Source: CAWIMX01 sp963792785 (GTDB taxonomy: Bacteria; Acidobacteriota; Vicinamibacteria; Vicinamibacterales; CAVVIG01). Taken from it: DNA of 64,000 nt. The DNA is taken from assembly GCA_963792785.1 (NCBI GenBank), contig CAWBXO010000001.1, positions 1,984,001 to 2,048,000 of the forward strand, read 5' to 3'. The position numbers and the translations under genes are program-made. This document shows positions 26,123 to 35,043 of this stretch, piece by piece. Every line of letters begins with the position of its first letter. The first letter of the stretch is position 1. A model generated the notes under the pieces. It was not told where the DNA came from, did no database searches, and saw nothing but the letters and a program-made list of their open reading frames with translations.

Positions 26123-27813
26123 ATGAACCCCGCCTGGACGCCGAAGTCGCTCCTGCTCCTCCGCGACTACTCCCGATCCCAGTTCACGCACGACCTCATC
26201 GCCGGCGTCACCGTCGGCCTCGTCGCGCTGCCGCTGGCGATGGCGTTCGCGATCTCGTCTGGCGTGCCGCCCCAGGCCGGGCTGTACACGCGCAATCGTC
26301 GCGGGCTTCTGCATCTCCGCGTTCGGCGGCTCGCGCTTTCAGATCGGCGGCCCCACCGGCGCGTTCGTCGTCATCATCGCGGGCATCGTCGCGCAGTACG
26401 GGATCGACGGCCTGTTCATGTGCACGATGATGGCCGGCGTCATCCTGATCGTGATGGGCGCGACCGGCGCCGGTTCGGCCGTGAAGTTCATTCCGCAGCC
26501 GGTCGTGATCGGCTTCACCAACGGCATCGCCGTGCTGATCGCGAGCACGCAGATCCGCGACGTGTTCGGCCTCCGCATGACCAGCGTGCCGACGGAGTTC
26601 ATCGCGCGCGGCCGCGCGCTGGCGGACGCGATGCCGACGTGGTCGCCCGCGGCGACCGCCCTGGCCGGCGCGACGCTCGCCATCCTCATCGTCTGGCCGC
26701 GGCTGAAGCTCAAGGTGCCGGGCTACATCGTGGTGCTGCTGGCCGCGACGGCCGCCGTCGCGTTCTTCGGCCTGCCGGTGGAGACGATCGGGACGCGGTT
26801 CGGCGGGATTCCCGCGGGCCTGCCGCGCGTCGCGGTGCCGCGCTTCCGGCCGGACCTGCATCGTCACGCTCCTGGGTCCGGCGTTCACGGTGGCGATGCT
26901 GGGCGCGGTCGAATCGCTGCTGTCGGCCGTCGTCGCCGATCGGTTGGGAGGGGACCGGCACAACCCGAACGTCGAGTTGATCGGCCAGGGCATCGCGAAC
27001 GTGCTGTCGCCGCTGGTCGGCGGGATCCCGGCGACCGGCGCGATCGCGCGGACGGCGACGAACATCCGATCGGGCGCGCGCACGCCGGTGGCCGGCATCA
27101 TCCACGCGCTGACGATCGTCGTCGTGCTGGTCGTCGCGGCGCCGCTCGCGCGGTTCGTGCCGCTCGCGACCCTCGGCGCGATCCTGCTCGTGGTCGCCTA
27201 CAACATGGGGGAATGGCGCGACATCCCCGATCTGCTGAAGCTCACGAAGGCGGACATCAGCGTGTGGCTCGCGACGTTCGCGCTTACCGTGTTCGCGGAC
27301 CTGACGGTGGCCGTCGAGGTCGGCATGGTGCTCGCCATGCTGCTCTTCATCCGGAAGATCTCGCAGACGACCACGCTGTCCCGGGTGACGCCTGAGTATG
27401 TCGAGGCCGGGCACGCGCACAGCCTGCAGGGCAAGCAGATTCCGCCGTACGTCACGATCTTCCGCATCCACGGACCGTTCCTCTTCGGCACCACGGACAA
27501 GATCTACACGCTGCTGGATCAGATCGACGCGCTGCCACCGGTCGTGATCGTCCGGCTGCGCAACATGAACGCCATCGACGCGACCGGCCTGCACGCGCTG
27601 GAGCACGTGGCCGATCTGCTGCACGCGTCGGGCCGGGGCCTGATCCTGTGCGGCGCCCTGCCGCAGCCGGCGCAGCTGATGCGGCAGGCCGAGTTCCACG
27701 AGCACGTCGGCGCCGAGAACATCTGCGTCGACATCACGGCCGCGCTCGACCGCGCGCCGGCGCTCTACGCCGCGCTGCCGCCCCGCATCGGGCCGCGCGT
27801 GAAATCCGGCTGA
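26123..27813 (+). CDS. SulP-family anion transporter with STAS domain (two frame breaks)
   Basis: With one base removed near 26291 and one near 26859, this reads as a 562-aa SulP (sulfate/bicarbonate class) transporter. The N-terminus (HDLIAGVTVGLVALPLAMAF, SSGVPPQAGLYT) and GPTGAFVVIIAGIV are family signatures; AMLGAVESLLSAVVADR and GNVLSPLVGGIPATGAIART-like helices follow, then the STAS domain (about 425-545, IDATGLHALEHVADLL). The two breaks are each a single extra C. If real, the gene is a pseudogene; if not, it is an intact transporter. Its usual substrate (sulfate or bicarbonate) cannot be read from sequence. Confidence 0.82.
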
Positions 27814-27875
27814 AGCCGGATCCGACAGAGTGGCCCTGGAAGCGATATGATGCGGGGCGCAGATCGAGGCCAACC

Positions 27876-28316
27876 ATGATGATGAAGAGAGTCCTGCTGG
27901 CCGCGCTTGTCGCCGCCGCGGCCGCCTGGCCGGCCGGTGCGCAGGGCGCCAACACCTACAAGGCGCGGCTCAGCCCGCTGCCCCACACGATTCAGACGCT
28001 CGCCACGCTCGCCGGCCGCGGGTCGGTGACCGCCACGCTCCAGGGACGCACGCTCACGGTGACCGGCACGTTCGAGGGCCTGCCATCGGCCGCGACCCTC
28101 GCGCACCTGCACCGCGGACGACCCGGCGTGCCGGGCGAGCCGTTCGCGGATCTCACGATCACGAAAGACACGAGCGGCACGATCTCGGGCCGTGTGGACC
28201 TGACGCCGGCGCAGGCGCAGGATCTGGCCAAGGGCTGGATCTACGTGCAGGTGCACAGCGAGAAGGCGCCCGACGGCAACGTGCGCGGCTGGCTCTTCCA
28301 GGAGAAACAGAAATGA
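27876..28316 (+). CDS. Secreted CHRD-domain protein
   Basis: A 146-aa protein with a signal peptide (VLLAALVAAAAAWPAGAQG) and a CHRD domain (SVTATLQGRTLTVTGTFEGL, AHLHRGRPGVPGEPFADL, GWIYVQVHSEKAPDGNVRGW). CHRD domains occur in chordin and many bacterial exported proteins; function is not settled, although the conserved His residues hint at metal binding. The stop overlaps the ATG of the next gene (ATGA), so it is coupled to the PQQ dehydrogenase. A TATGAT about 25 nt upstream could be its -10. Confidence 0.8.
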   Translation: MMMKRVLLAALVAAAAAWPAGAQGANTYKARLSPLPHTIQTLATLAGRGSVTATLQGRTLTVTGTFEGLPSAATLAHLHRGRPGVPGEPFADLTITKDTSGTISGRVDLTPAQAQDLAKGWIYVQVHSEKAPDGNVRGWLFQEKQK

Positions 28317-30492
28317 CGCGCGGGTCCAAGACGACGACTTCCCTCCTGGCCGCGGCCGGGATGGCGGCGCTCGCGGTCGCGGTCGGATCCGGCCAGCAGG
28401 CGCCCGCGCCCGTCTACACGGCGGCGCAGGCCACCGCCGGCCGGGCCGCGTACGACGCGAACTGCGCCAGCTGCCACATGCCGGACCTCGGCGGGCGCAA
28501 CGAGGCGCCGCAGCTCGCGGGCGGCAACTTCATGAACACGTGGCGCACGCGCACCACGCAGGATCTCTTCGAATTGATGCGCGGCACGATGCCGCCCGAC
28601 GGCCCAACGCTCAGCGACGACCAGTACCTCGCGATCGCGTCGTACGTCCTGCAGTCGAACGGCGCACCGGCCGGCGCGCAGGCGTTCAGCGGCGCCACCT
28701 CGGTGGCCATCGGGTCCGTCGCCACCGGCCAGGCGCCCCAGCTCGCCGCAGGCGGGTCGCGGCGGCGCGCCCGGCGGACGCGGCGGCCCCGCGGGCGGCG
28801 CACCCGCGGGCCGCGGCGGGCGCGGCGGCCCCGCGCCCGTGCGCGGCCTCACCGTCGAAGGCCACATCCAGAACTTCGTGCCCGTCACCGACCAGATGCT
28901 GCGCAATCCGTCCGACGGCGACTGGCTGATGGCGCGCCGGAACTACCAGGGCTGGAGCTACAGCCCGCTGTCGGCGGTCACGACGTCGAACGTGAAGAAC
29001 CTGCACCTGGCGTGGGTGTGGGCGATGAACGAGGAGGGCGGCGCGAACGAGCCGACGCCGATCGTGCACGACGGGATCATGTACCTGAACAATCCCGGCA
29101 ACACGATGCAGGCGCTCGACGCGAAGACCGGCGACCTGCTCTGGGAAAACCACGTCGGCCCCGAGGAGCAGGTCGGCATCGCGGCCATGCGCAACATCGC
29201 GATCTACCAGGACAAGGTCTTCATGGCCACGACCGACGCGCGCCTCGTCGCGCTCGACGCGCGCACGGGGAAGAAGATCTGGGACGTCGCGTTCGGCGAC
29301 CGCGCGAAGGGTAACTCGTCCACGTCGGGCCCGATCGTGATCAACGGCAAGGTGCTGCAGGGCATGACCGGCTGCGACCGCTACGGCCAGGAGGCCTGCT
29401 ACATCAGCGCCCACGACCCCAACGACGGCCACCTGCTCTGGAAGTTCCACACGATCGCGCGCGGCAACGACCCGGGCGCCGACACGTGGGGCAGGCCTCG
29501 CCGACAACCTGCGCGTCGGCGGCGAGACGTGGATCGCCGGCAGCTACGACCCGGATCTCAACATCACCTACTGGGGCACCGCGCAGGCCAAGCCCTGGAT
29601 GCCCGCGAGCCGCGGCACGACGGTCTTCGACGGCTCGCTCTACGGCACGTCGACGCTCGCGCTCAACCCCGACACCGGCAAGCTCGCGTGGTACTTCCAG
29701 CACATCCCGGGCGAATCGCTCGACCAGGACGAAGTGTTCGAGCGCGTGCTCGTGGACATCGGCGCGAACAAGTACGTGTTCAACATCGGCAAGTCCGGCA
29801 TCCTCTGGAAGCTCGATCGCATCACGGGCAAGTACGTGGGCAGCGTCGAGACGCTGCTGCAGAACGTGTTCGACCGGATCGATCCGGCCACCGGCAAGCC
29901 CACCTACCGCGCCGACATCGTCGAGCAGAAGACCAACGAGTGGATCTCGGCATGCCCGAGCACCGAGGGCGGCCACAACTGGCAGGCGATGAGCTACAAC
30001 CCGCCGTCAGGGCTGCTCGTCATTCCGCTCAGCCAGTCGTGCATGGAGATGTCCGGGCGCGACATCCAGAAGACCGACGGATCGGGCGGCACCGGCGCCG
30101 ATCGCCGCTTCTTCGAGATGCCAGGCTCGGACGGCAACGTCGGCAAGCTCGTCGCCTACGACCCGGCGACGATGAAGGAAGTGTGGAGCTACGAGCAGCG
30201 GCCGTCGTTCCTGACCGGCGTGCTGTCGACGGCCGGCGGCGTGGCGTTCGTGGGCGACCTGAACCGCACGTTCCGCGCGTTCAACATCCGCACCGGGGAG
30301 ATCCTCTGGCAGGCGCGCCTCGGCACGTCCGTGCAGGGCTACCCGGTGTCGTTCAGCATCGACGGCAAGCAGTACATCGCCGTCACGACGGGGTTGGGCG
30401 GTGGAAGTCCGCGGCTCGTCCCGCAGACGATTACGCCGGAGATCCACCACCCGTCCAACGGCAACGCGATCTACGTGTTCGAGCTGCCGTAA
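28313..30492 (+). CDS. PQQ-dependent dehydrogenase with N-terminal cytochrome c domain (two frame breaks)
   Basis: With one base removed near 28757 and one near 29493, this encodes a 725-aa periplasmic quinoprotein. After the signal peptide, a cytochrome c domain (CASCHMP heme site; distal Met near GTMPPDGP) is joined by a Gly/Ala/Arg-rich linker to an eight-bladed PQQ domain (YQGWSYSPLSAVTTSNVKNL, FMATTDARLVALDARTGK, ADLNITYWGT-like). The C-terminus (GSPRLVPQTITPEIHHPSNG) is typical. It oxidises an alcohol or aldehyde and passes electrons to the attached heme. The adjacent-cysteine PQQ disulfide of ethanol dehydrogenases is not visible. Which substrate is used is open. Confidence 0.85.
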
Positions 30493-30505
30493 TCCCGCAC
30501 CGCCT

Positions 30506-31096
30506 TCAGCGGTGCTGCATACCCTGGCCGGCCCACTCGGGCCGGCCGTTCTCGTCCCTGAGCGTCATCGTCTCGCTGCCCTTCGTGATCTGACGGGCCA
30601 CGATCATCACCTTGTTCGTCATCGTCGCCATGTCGTGCGTCGACGAGCGCGAGCCGATGATCGTCAGCGAGTCCCCGGCGCCGAATGTGTAGTGGTGGTC
30701 GTCGAGAAACGCCTTCGGGCCGAGCGCCACTTCGACCGCTTCGTCCGCGGTCTTGACCATCAGGTGGAGGCCGTTGCCGTCTGGCGGCTCGATGACCTCC
30801 GTGACGGTTCCGGTCACGGTGACTTCACTGGCCGCGTCGTAGCCGGCAGCCTGCGGCATCATCATGTGTCCGCGGCCCTGCATCATGTTCCCGGCATCGC
30901 CCCGCATCATGGCCATCGTGCCGGCGCCCTGGCCCCGCATCATGCCGGACTGGCCTTGCATCATCGTGCCGCCCTGCATCATGGGGCAGCTGGTCCCCAT
31001 GTCGGCCGGCATCTGAGACGAACTCTGGGCAAGCACCGCCACCGGCAGCGCGATCGCCAGTACCGCGGAACCCCAAACAGACTTGCGCGATAACAT
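30506..31096 (-). CDS. Exported Met-rich protein, likely copper-related
   Basis: A 196-aa protein with a signal peptide (WGSAVLAIALPVAVLAQ), then about 65 residues dense in MM, MMQG and MMRG motifs with one Cys and a few His, then a small beta domain (VTVTGTVTEVIEPPDG...) that looks like an OB or PqqL-type barrel. Met-rich tracts of this kind bind Cu(I) or Ag(I) in periplasmic copper proteins; that role here is inference. AAGGAGG lies 9 nt upstream of the ATG at 31096 (a GTG three bases earlier is the alternative). No copper ATPase is adjacent. Confidence 0.65.
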   Translation of the reverse strand: MLSRKSVWGSAVLAIALPVAVLAQSSSQMPADMGTSCPMMQGGTMMQGQSGMMRGQGAGTMAMMRGDAGNMMQGRGHMMMPQAAGYDAASEVTVTGTVTEVIEPPDGNGLHLMVKTADEAVEVALGPKAFLDDHHYTFGAGDSLTIIGSRSSTHDMATMTNKVMIVARQITKGSETMTLRDENGRPEWAGQGMQHR

Positions 31097-31208
31097 CACG
31101 AACCTCCTTCACGGGTGTGCCGGGATCCCGACACACCAACGGCCGTACCGGCATCTACTGCACGAGTGATGCCGGGGGAAGAGGGTGCGGGGCGCTGGGT
31201 GCGGGGTG

Positions 31209-31297
31209 CTGACGGCTGACGGCTAACCGCTAACGGCTAACGGCTGACCGCTAACGGCTGACGGCTAACGGCTAACGGCTAACGGCTGACGGCTAGC
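31209..31297. repeat. Heptanucleotide tandem repeat (CTRACSG) x12
   Basis: Twelve near-perfect 7-bp units, CTAACGG with CTGACGG and CTAACCG variants, run from 31209 to 31292, followed by CTAGC. A 7-bp period shifts the reading frame each unit and gives stop codons (TAA/TAG/TGA) in all frames on both strands. The tract runs into the 3' end of the NHL gene and encodes its last residues LAVSR and stop. Slippage is expected. Confidence 0.9.
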
Positions 31298-32226
31298 TTT
31301 CTCACAATGTGTCCGGTGACGCGGCCGGTGGCGGTTTCGCCGGGCACGGTCTCGCCGACGTAGATGTTGCCGGCCTTGTCCACGGCCACGCCCTCGGCGA
31401 GCGCCTCGGTGAACTTGTATTTGATCGATCCGTCCTTCGCGCTGCCCACGAACACGCCCTTGCGGTCGTTGTAGTCCACCACGTAGAGCGTGTCGTCGGG
31501 GGCGATGAAGATGCCGCTCGGCGATCCGAACTGCGTCCACTGATCGATGAAGTTGCCGTCCTGGTCGAAGATCTGGATGCGCTTGTTCGAGCGGTCGCCG
31601 ACGAAGAGGCGCCCGCGCGAGTCGAAGTACATCGTGTGCGGCAGGTCGAATTCGCCGGGGCCCGTGCCCTTCTTGCCCCAGGCCTTGATGAACTTCCCGT
31701 CTGGCGAGAACTTCACGATGCGCGAGTTCACGTGGCCGTCCGAGACGAAGATGTCGCCGTTGGGCGCCACGGCCACATCGGTCGGGCCGTTGAACGTGTC
31801 CGGGCCGTCGCCGGCAACGCCGGCCGTGCCGAGCGTCATCAGGAGCTTCCCATCGCGCGTGAACTTGAACACCTGCTGGCCCTTGCCGTCACGGCCGCGG
31901 CCGTCGGTGACCCACAGGAAGCCGTTGCGATCCACGCGGATGCCGTGCGGCCACACGAACATCCCCTCGCCCCACATCTTGAGCACCTTGCCCGACGCGT
32001 CGAACTCGACAATCGGCGGCGAGTTGCGGTGGAACGCGAACACGCGGCCGTTCGCGTCGATCGTCATGCCCGGCACTTCTCCATACGTGACGCCTGTGGG
32101 CAGCGCGCCCCAGCCGTCGACGAGCGTGTACGGCCCCTCCGGGAAGGTCTGCGCCACCAGGGTCGCGGCGGCGACGACGGCGGCGGCAAGCGCGAGCGCG
32201 GCGGCGGTTCGGGCGCGAAGCATCAT
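31279..32226 (-). CDS. Secreted NHL-repeat beta-propeller protein
   Basis: A 315-aa protein with a signal peptide (TAAALALAAAVVAAATLVAQ) and a six-bladed NHL propeller: repeated GI-V-D-NG-W-V-TD units such as PHGIRVDRNGFLWVTD, PTDVAVAPNGDIFVSDG, PHTMYFDSRGRLFVGDRSN, PSGIFIAPDDTLYVVDYND. It resembles peptidyl-alpha-hydroxyglycine alpha-amidating lyase-like proteins, but that activity is not shown. A perfect TATAAT (minus strand, 32235-32240) lies 8 nt before the ATG. The C-terminal LAVSR and stop come from the heptamer repeat. Confidence 0.8.
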   Translation of the reverse strand: MMLRARTAAALALAAAVVAAATLVAQTFPEGPYTLVDGWGALPTGVTYGEVPGMTIDANGRVFAFHRNSPPIVEFDASGKVLKMWGEGMFVWPHGIRVDRNGFLWVTDGRGRDGKGQQVFKFTRDGKLLMTLGTAGVAGDGPDTFNGPTDVAVAPNGDIFVSDGHVNSRIVKFSPDGKFIKAWGKKGTGPGEFDLPHTMYFDSRGRLFVGDRSNKRIQIFDQDGNFIDQWTQFGSPSGIFIAPDDTLYVVDYNDRKGVFVGSAKDGSIKYKFTEALAEGVAVDKAGNIYVGETVPGETATGRVTGHIVRKLAVSR

Positions 32227-32248
32227 GGCCCCGTATTATAGTGCCGGT

Positions 32249-33091
32249 ATGAGCTCCCCGCGGGCCCGGCGGCTCATCGCGTGCACGGCGGCGGCGCTCG
32301 TCCTCGGCGCGTCGCTGGCGTACGCGCAGTTCATCTACCGCGGGGGCGGCGGCGGCTTCCGCCGGTGGGCGCCCAACTGGGCCACGGCCGCCAGCTTCGA
32401 CGGCTCCTTCACCTACTGCCGCGCGTACTACACCAGCAACCGCCGCGAGGCGGGGGGCTCGGGTGCGGACACCGACTACCCCGGGGCCGACAACAATTTC
32501 TCGGTGCGCCTCGGCGAGCTGACGAAGGTCCACGTGAAGCTCGACGACGAACACCAGCCCGACCACGTCGTCGTGCGATTGACCGACCCCCTGCTCTTCA
32601 ACTGCCCGATGATCTACATGGAGGATGTCGGGACGGCGCACTTCGACGACGACGAAGTGGTGGCCCTGCGGGAGTACCTGCTGAAGGGCGGCTTCCTCGA
32701 GACCGACGACTTCTGGGGCGAGGTGGCATGGGCCCAGTGGGCCGAGGAGATCGGGCGCGTGCTGCCGCCGGCCGACTATCCGATCCGCGACATCACGCTC
32801 GATAATCCCGTGATGCACATGATGTACGAGCTGAAGGGGATCGAGCAGGTGCCGTCGATTCAGTCGTGGCTCCGGCTCGGCGGCGGCACCTCCGAGCGCT
32901 ACGATGCGCCGCATTCCAACTTCCGCGGCATCGCGGACGCGCGCGGCCGGCTGATGGTGGTGATGCTGCACGACACCGACATCCCCGACACGTGGGAGCG
33001 CGAGGGCGAGAGCCCCGAGTACTTCGCGCGGTTCTCGCCCGACGGCTACGCGATTGGCATCAACCTCGTGCTCTACGCGATGACCCACTAA
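32249..33091 (+). CDS. Exported DUF4159 protein
   Basis: A 280-aa protein with a signal peptide (LIACTAAALVLGASLAYAQF), an Arg/Gly patch (YRGGGGGFRRWAP) and a DUF4159 domain: HVKLDDEHQPDHVVVRLTDPLLFNCPMIYMEDVGTAHF with a later YLLKGGFLETDDFWG, the core of the domain. DUF4159 has a Rossmann-like, GATase-like fold, with no known activity. TATAGT (32237-32242) is 6 nt before the ATG with no ribosome site, consistent with leaderless transcription. Divergent from the NHL gene with only 22 bp between. Confidence 0.82.
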   Translation: MSSPRARRLIACTAAALVLGASLAYAQFIYRGGGGGFRRWAPNWATAASFDGSFTYCRAYYTSNRREAGGSGADTDYPGADNNFSVRLGELTKVHVKLDDEHQPDHVVVRLTDPLLFNCPMIYMEDVGTAHFDDDEVVALREYLLKGGFLETDDFWGEVAWAQWAEEIGRVLPPADYPIRDITLDNPVMHMMYELKGIEQVPSIQSWLRLGGGTSERYDAPHSNFRGIADARGRLMVVMLHDTDIPDTWEREGESPEYFARFSPDGYAIGINLVLYAMTH

Positions 33092-33098
33092 GGCGCTC

Positions 33099-34601
33099 GT
33101 GCACGCGAGCGACTCCCGCACACCTCGGACGGCCTCGGCGAGCGCAACCGCCGGCATACTGGCGCTCGTCGGCGTCGTCGCGGCCGTGATGTTCTTCCTC
33201 GACCTGGGGCGTCCCCCGCTGCTGCTCTGGAACGAATCGCGCGAGGCCGTCCACGCGGTCGAGATGAGCCGCACGGGCGACCTGCTCGTGCCGACGATCG
33301 ACGGCCGGCCGGACGTCGAGGACGCGAAGCCGCCGCTCGCCAACTGGCTCGGCGCCCTCAGCGTGCACGTCCTCGGCGAGAACGAGCTGGCCGTCCGGCT
33401 CCCGTCCGCGCTGGCGGCGTGGGCGACCGTCCTCCTCATCGTCTGGTTCGGCGCGCGCCAGCTCGACGATCCTGTCGCGGGCCCCCTCGGCGGCGTCATC
33501 CTGCTGACCACGCTCGGCTTCGTGGGCCTGCATGTGGCCCGCTCCGCGGATGTCGACGCGCTGCTGGCGCTGTGGACGACGGCGGGACTGCTGGCCGGAT
33601 TTCTGTACATCGAAACCGGAGGCTGGGCGGCGCTGGCCATCGCCGCCCTGTCGTTCGCCGCCGCGCTGATGACCAAGAGCGTCGCCGCGCTCATCCCGGC
33701 GCCCGCGCTGCTGCTGCACGCGGCCGTCCGCCGGCGCCTCGGCGACGTCCTCTCGGACTGGCGCGCCTGGGTGGCCACGATCGCGGCCGTGATCCCGATC
33801 GCGGTCTTCCTGGTGCTGCGCGAGCGCCTCACGCCGGGAAACCTGTCCACGGCGCTCGGCGTGGCCGGGCGGTTCGTGACGCCCGTCGACGGGCACGCCG
33901 GCCCGTGGACGTACTACTGGGATGAGCTCGTGCACAACGGGCTGTTCTTCCCGTGGGTGCTCGTGGTGCCGATGTCGCTCGCCCCGGTCTGGTCCGACGC
34001 GCCGCGTCGGCGATTCGTGGGGTTCGCCGTTCTCGCCACGGCGACGGAGTTGATCGTGCTGACGATCTCGCGGACGAAGCTCCCGTGGTATCCCGCGCCG
34101 ATCTACCCTGTCGCGGCGCTGGCCTGCGGCGCGGGCCTGTCCATCTTCGTGCGCCGCGCCTGGTCCGCCAGCACGGTCGACCGCACCACGGCCGTGGTCG
34201 TGTCCGCCGCCCTCTTCCTGCTCGTGCCCCTCGGCGCCATCAAGACCACGATCGGCGATCCGGTGGGGACCTGGCCGTTCCGCCGCCTCGAGCGCTTCGA
34301 AATGCAGTGGCGCACCCACCTGACGTACCTGCAGTCCCACCTGCCTCCGGGCGCCAGGCTGCGCATCGTGGCCGGGGACAGCCTTGCAGAGCCGATCTTC
34401 TACGCCGAGGCCCTGCATCTCGCGTCGCCGCCGATGCTCGTGAGCGATCCGGCGCAAGTCGACGTGGGCGACTACGTGGCGACGTGCACGCCCGAGGCCC
34501 TCGACCCGTTCGAGGCACACTTCACGTCGACCGACGTCGTCCGCAGCGTGTGCGTGACCATCGTCGTCGGCGCACCGCGAGGTCCCGATGTTCAGCCCTG
34601 A
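33099..34601 (+). CDS. GT39/GT83-like membrane glycosyltransferase
   Basis: A 500-aa protein with about 11-12 helices. The first outer loop has LLLWNESREAVHAVEMSRTGD followed by VPTIDGRPDVEDAKPPLANW, the E-A-R/E pattern of ArnT/PMT-type transferases that use polyprenyl-phosphate sugars. It would glycosylate lipid A, another lipid or protein on the outer face of the inner membrane. GTG start at 33099, 8 nt after the DUF4159 stop; the 3' end overlaps trmO by 14 nt. The acceptor is unknown. Confidence 0.82.
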   Translation: MHASDSRTPRTASASATAGILALVGVVAAVMFFLDLGRPPLLLWNESREAVHAVEMSRTGDLLVPTIDGRPDVEDAKPPLANWLGALSVHVLGENELAVRLPSALAAWATVLLIVWFGARQLDDPVAGPLGGVILLTTLGFVGLHVARSADVDALLALWTTAGLLAGFLYIETGGWAALAIAALSFAAALMTKSVAALIPAPALLLHAAVRRRLGDVLSDWRAWVATIAAVIPIAVFLVLRERLTPGNLSTALGVAGRFVTPVDGHAGPWTYYWDELVHNGLFFPWVLVVPMSLAPVWSDAPRRRFVGFAVLATATELIVLTISRTKLPWYPAPIYPVAALACGAGLSIFVRRAWSASTVDRTTAVVVSAALFLLVPLGAIKTTIGDPVGTWPFRRLERFEMQWRTHLTYLQSHLPPGARLRIVAGDSLAEPIFYAEALHLASPPMLVSDPAQVDVGDYVATCTPEALDPFEAHFTSTDVVRSVCVTIVVGAPRGPDVQP

Positions 34602-35034
34602 CCCGATCGGTTACATCCACAGCCCCTACACCGACACGAAGGCGATCCCGAAGGGCGCCGGCGCGACGCACGACGTCGACGGCACGCTCGAGATCCTCCC
34701 CGCGTTCGAGCCCGGGCTGAAGGACATCGACGGCTTCTCGCACCTCTTCGTGATCTGGGAGTTCCACAAGACGCGCGGGCCGCTGCTCACCGCCACGCCG
34801 CCGTTCGACGGCCGCGAGCACGGCGTGTTCGCGACGCGCTCGCCGCAGCGCCCCAACCCGATCGGCCTCACCGTCGTCCGGCTGCTGAAGCGCGAGGGCC
34901 GGATCCTGCACGTGCACGGCGTGGACATGCTCGACGGCACGCCGATCCTCGATCTCAAGCCGTACCTCTCGAGCGTGCCCGCCGGCGAGCTGACACGCGG
35001 ATGGGTCGCCGAGGCGGAAGCCCGCAGCCGCTGA
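34588..35034 (+). CDS. trmO: tRNA t6A37 N6-methyltransferase TrmO family
   Basis: A 148-aa beta-barrel enzyme that methylates t6A at position 37 of tRNA-Thr with S-adenosylmethionine. The signature GVFATRSPQRPNPIGLTVVRL and later GVDMLDGTPILDLKPYL are hallmarks of the TrmO/UPF0066 family. The length fits the single-domain form, lacking the C-terminal extension of the E. coli protein. It overlaps the glycosyltransferase and lies 9 nt before malate synthase; no common pathway links them. Confidence 0.88.
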   Translation: MFSPDPIGYIHSPYTDTKAIPKGAGATHDVDGTLEILPAFEPGLKDIDGFSHLFVIWEFHKTRGPLLTATPPFDGREHGVFATRSPQRPNPIGLTVVRLLKREGRILHVHGVDMLDGTPILDLKPYLSSVPAGELTRGWVAEAEARSR

Positions 35035-35043
35035 CACATCGAC

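Noticed and set aside
24584..26980. A 798-codon plus-strand frame spanning the aminotransferase and SulP start
   Set aside because: Most of it is antisense to a clear class V aminotransferase; only its final part is the SulP N-terminus, which starts at 26123.
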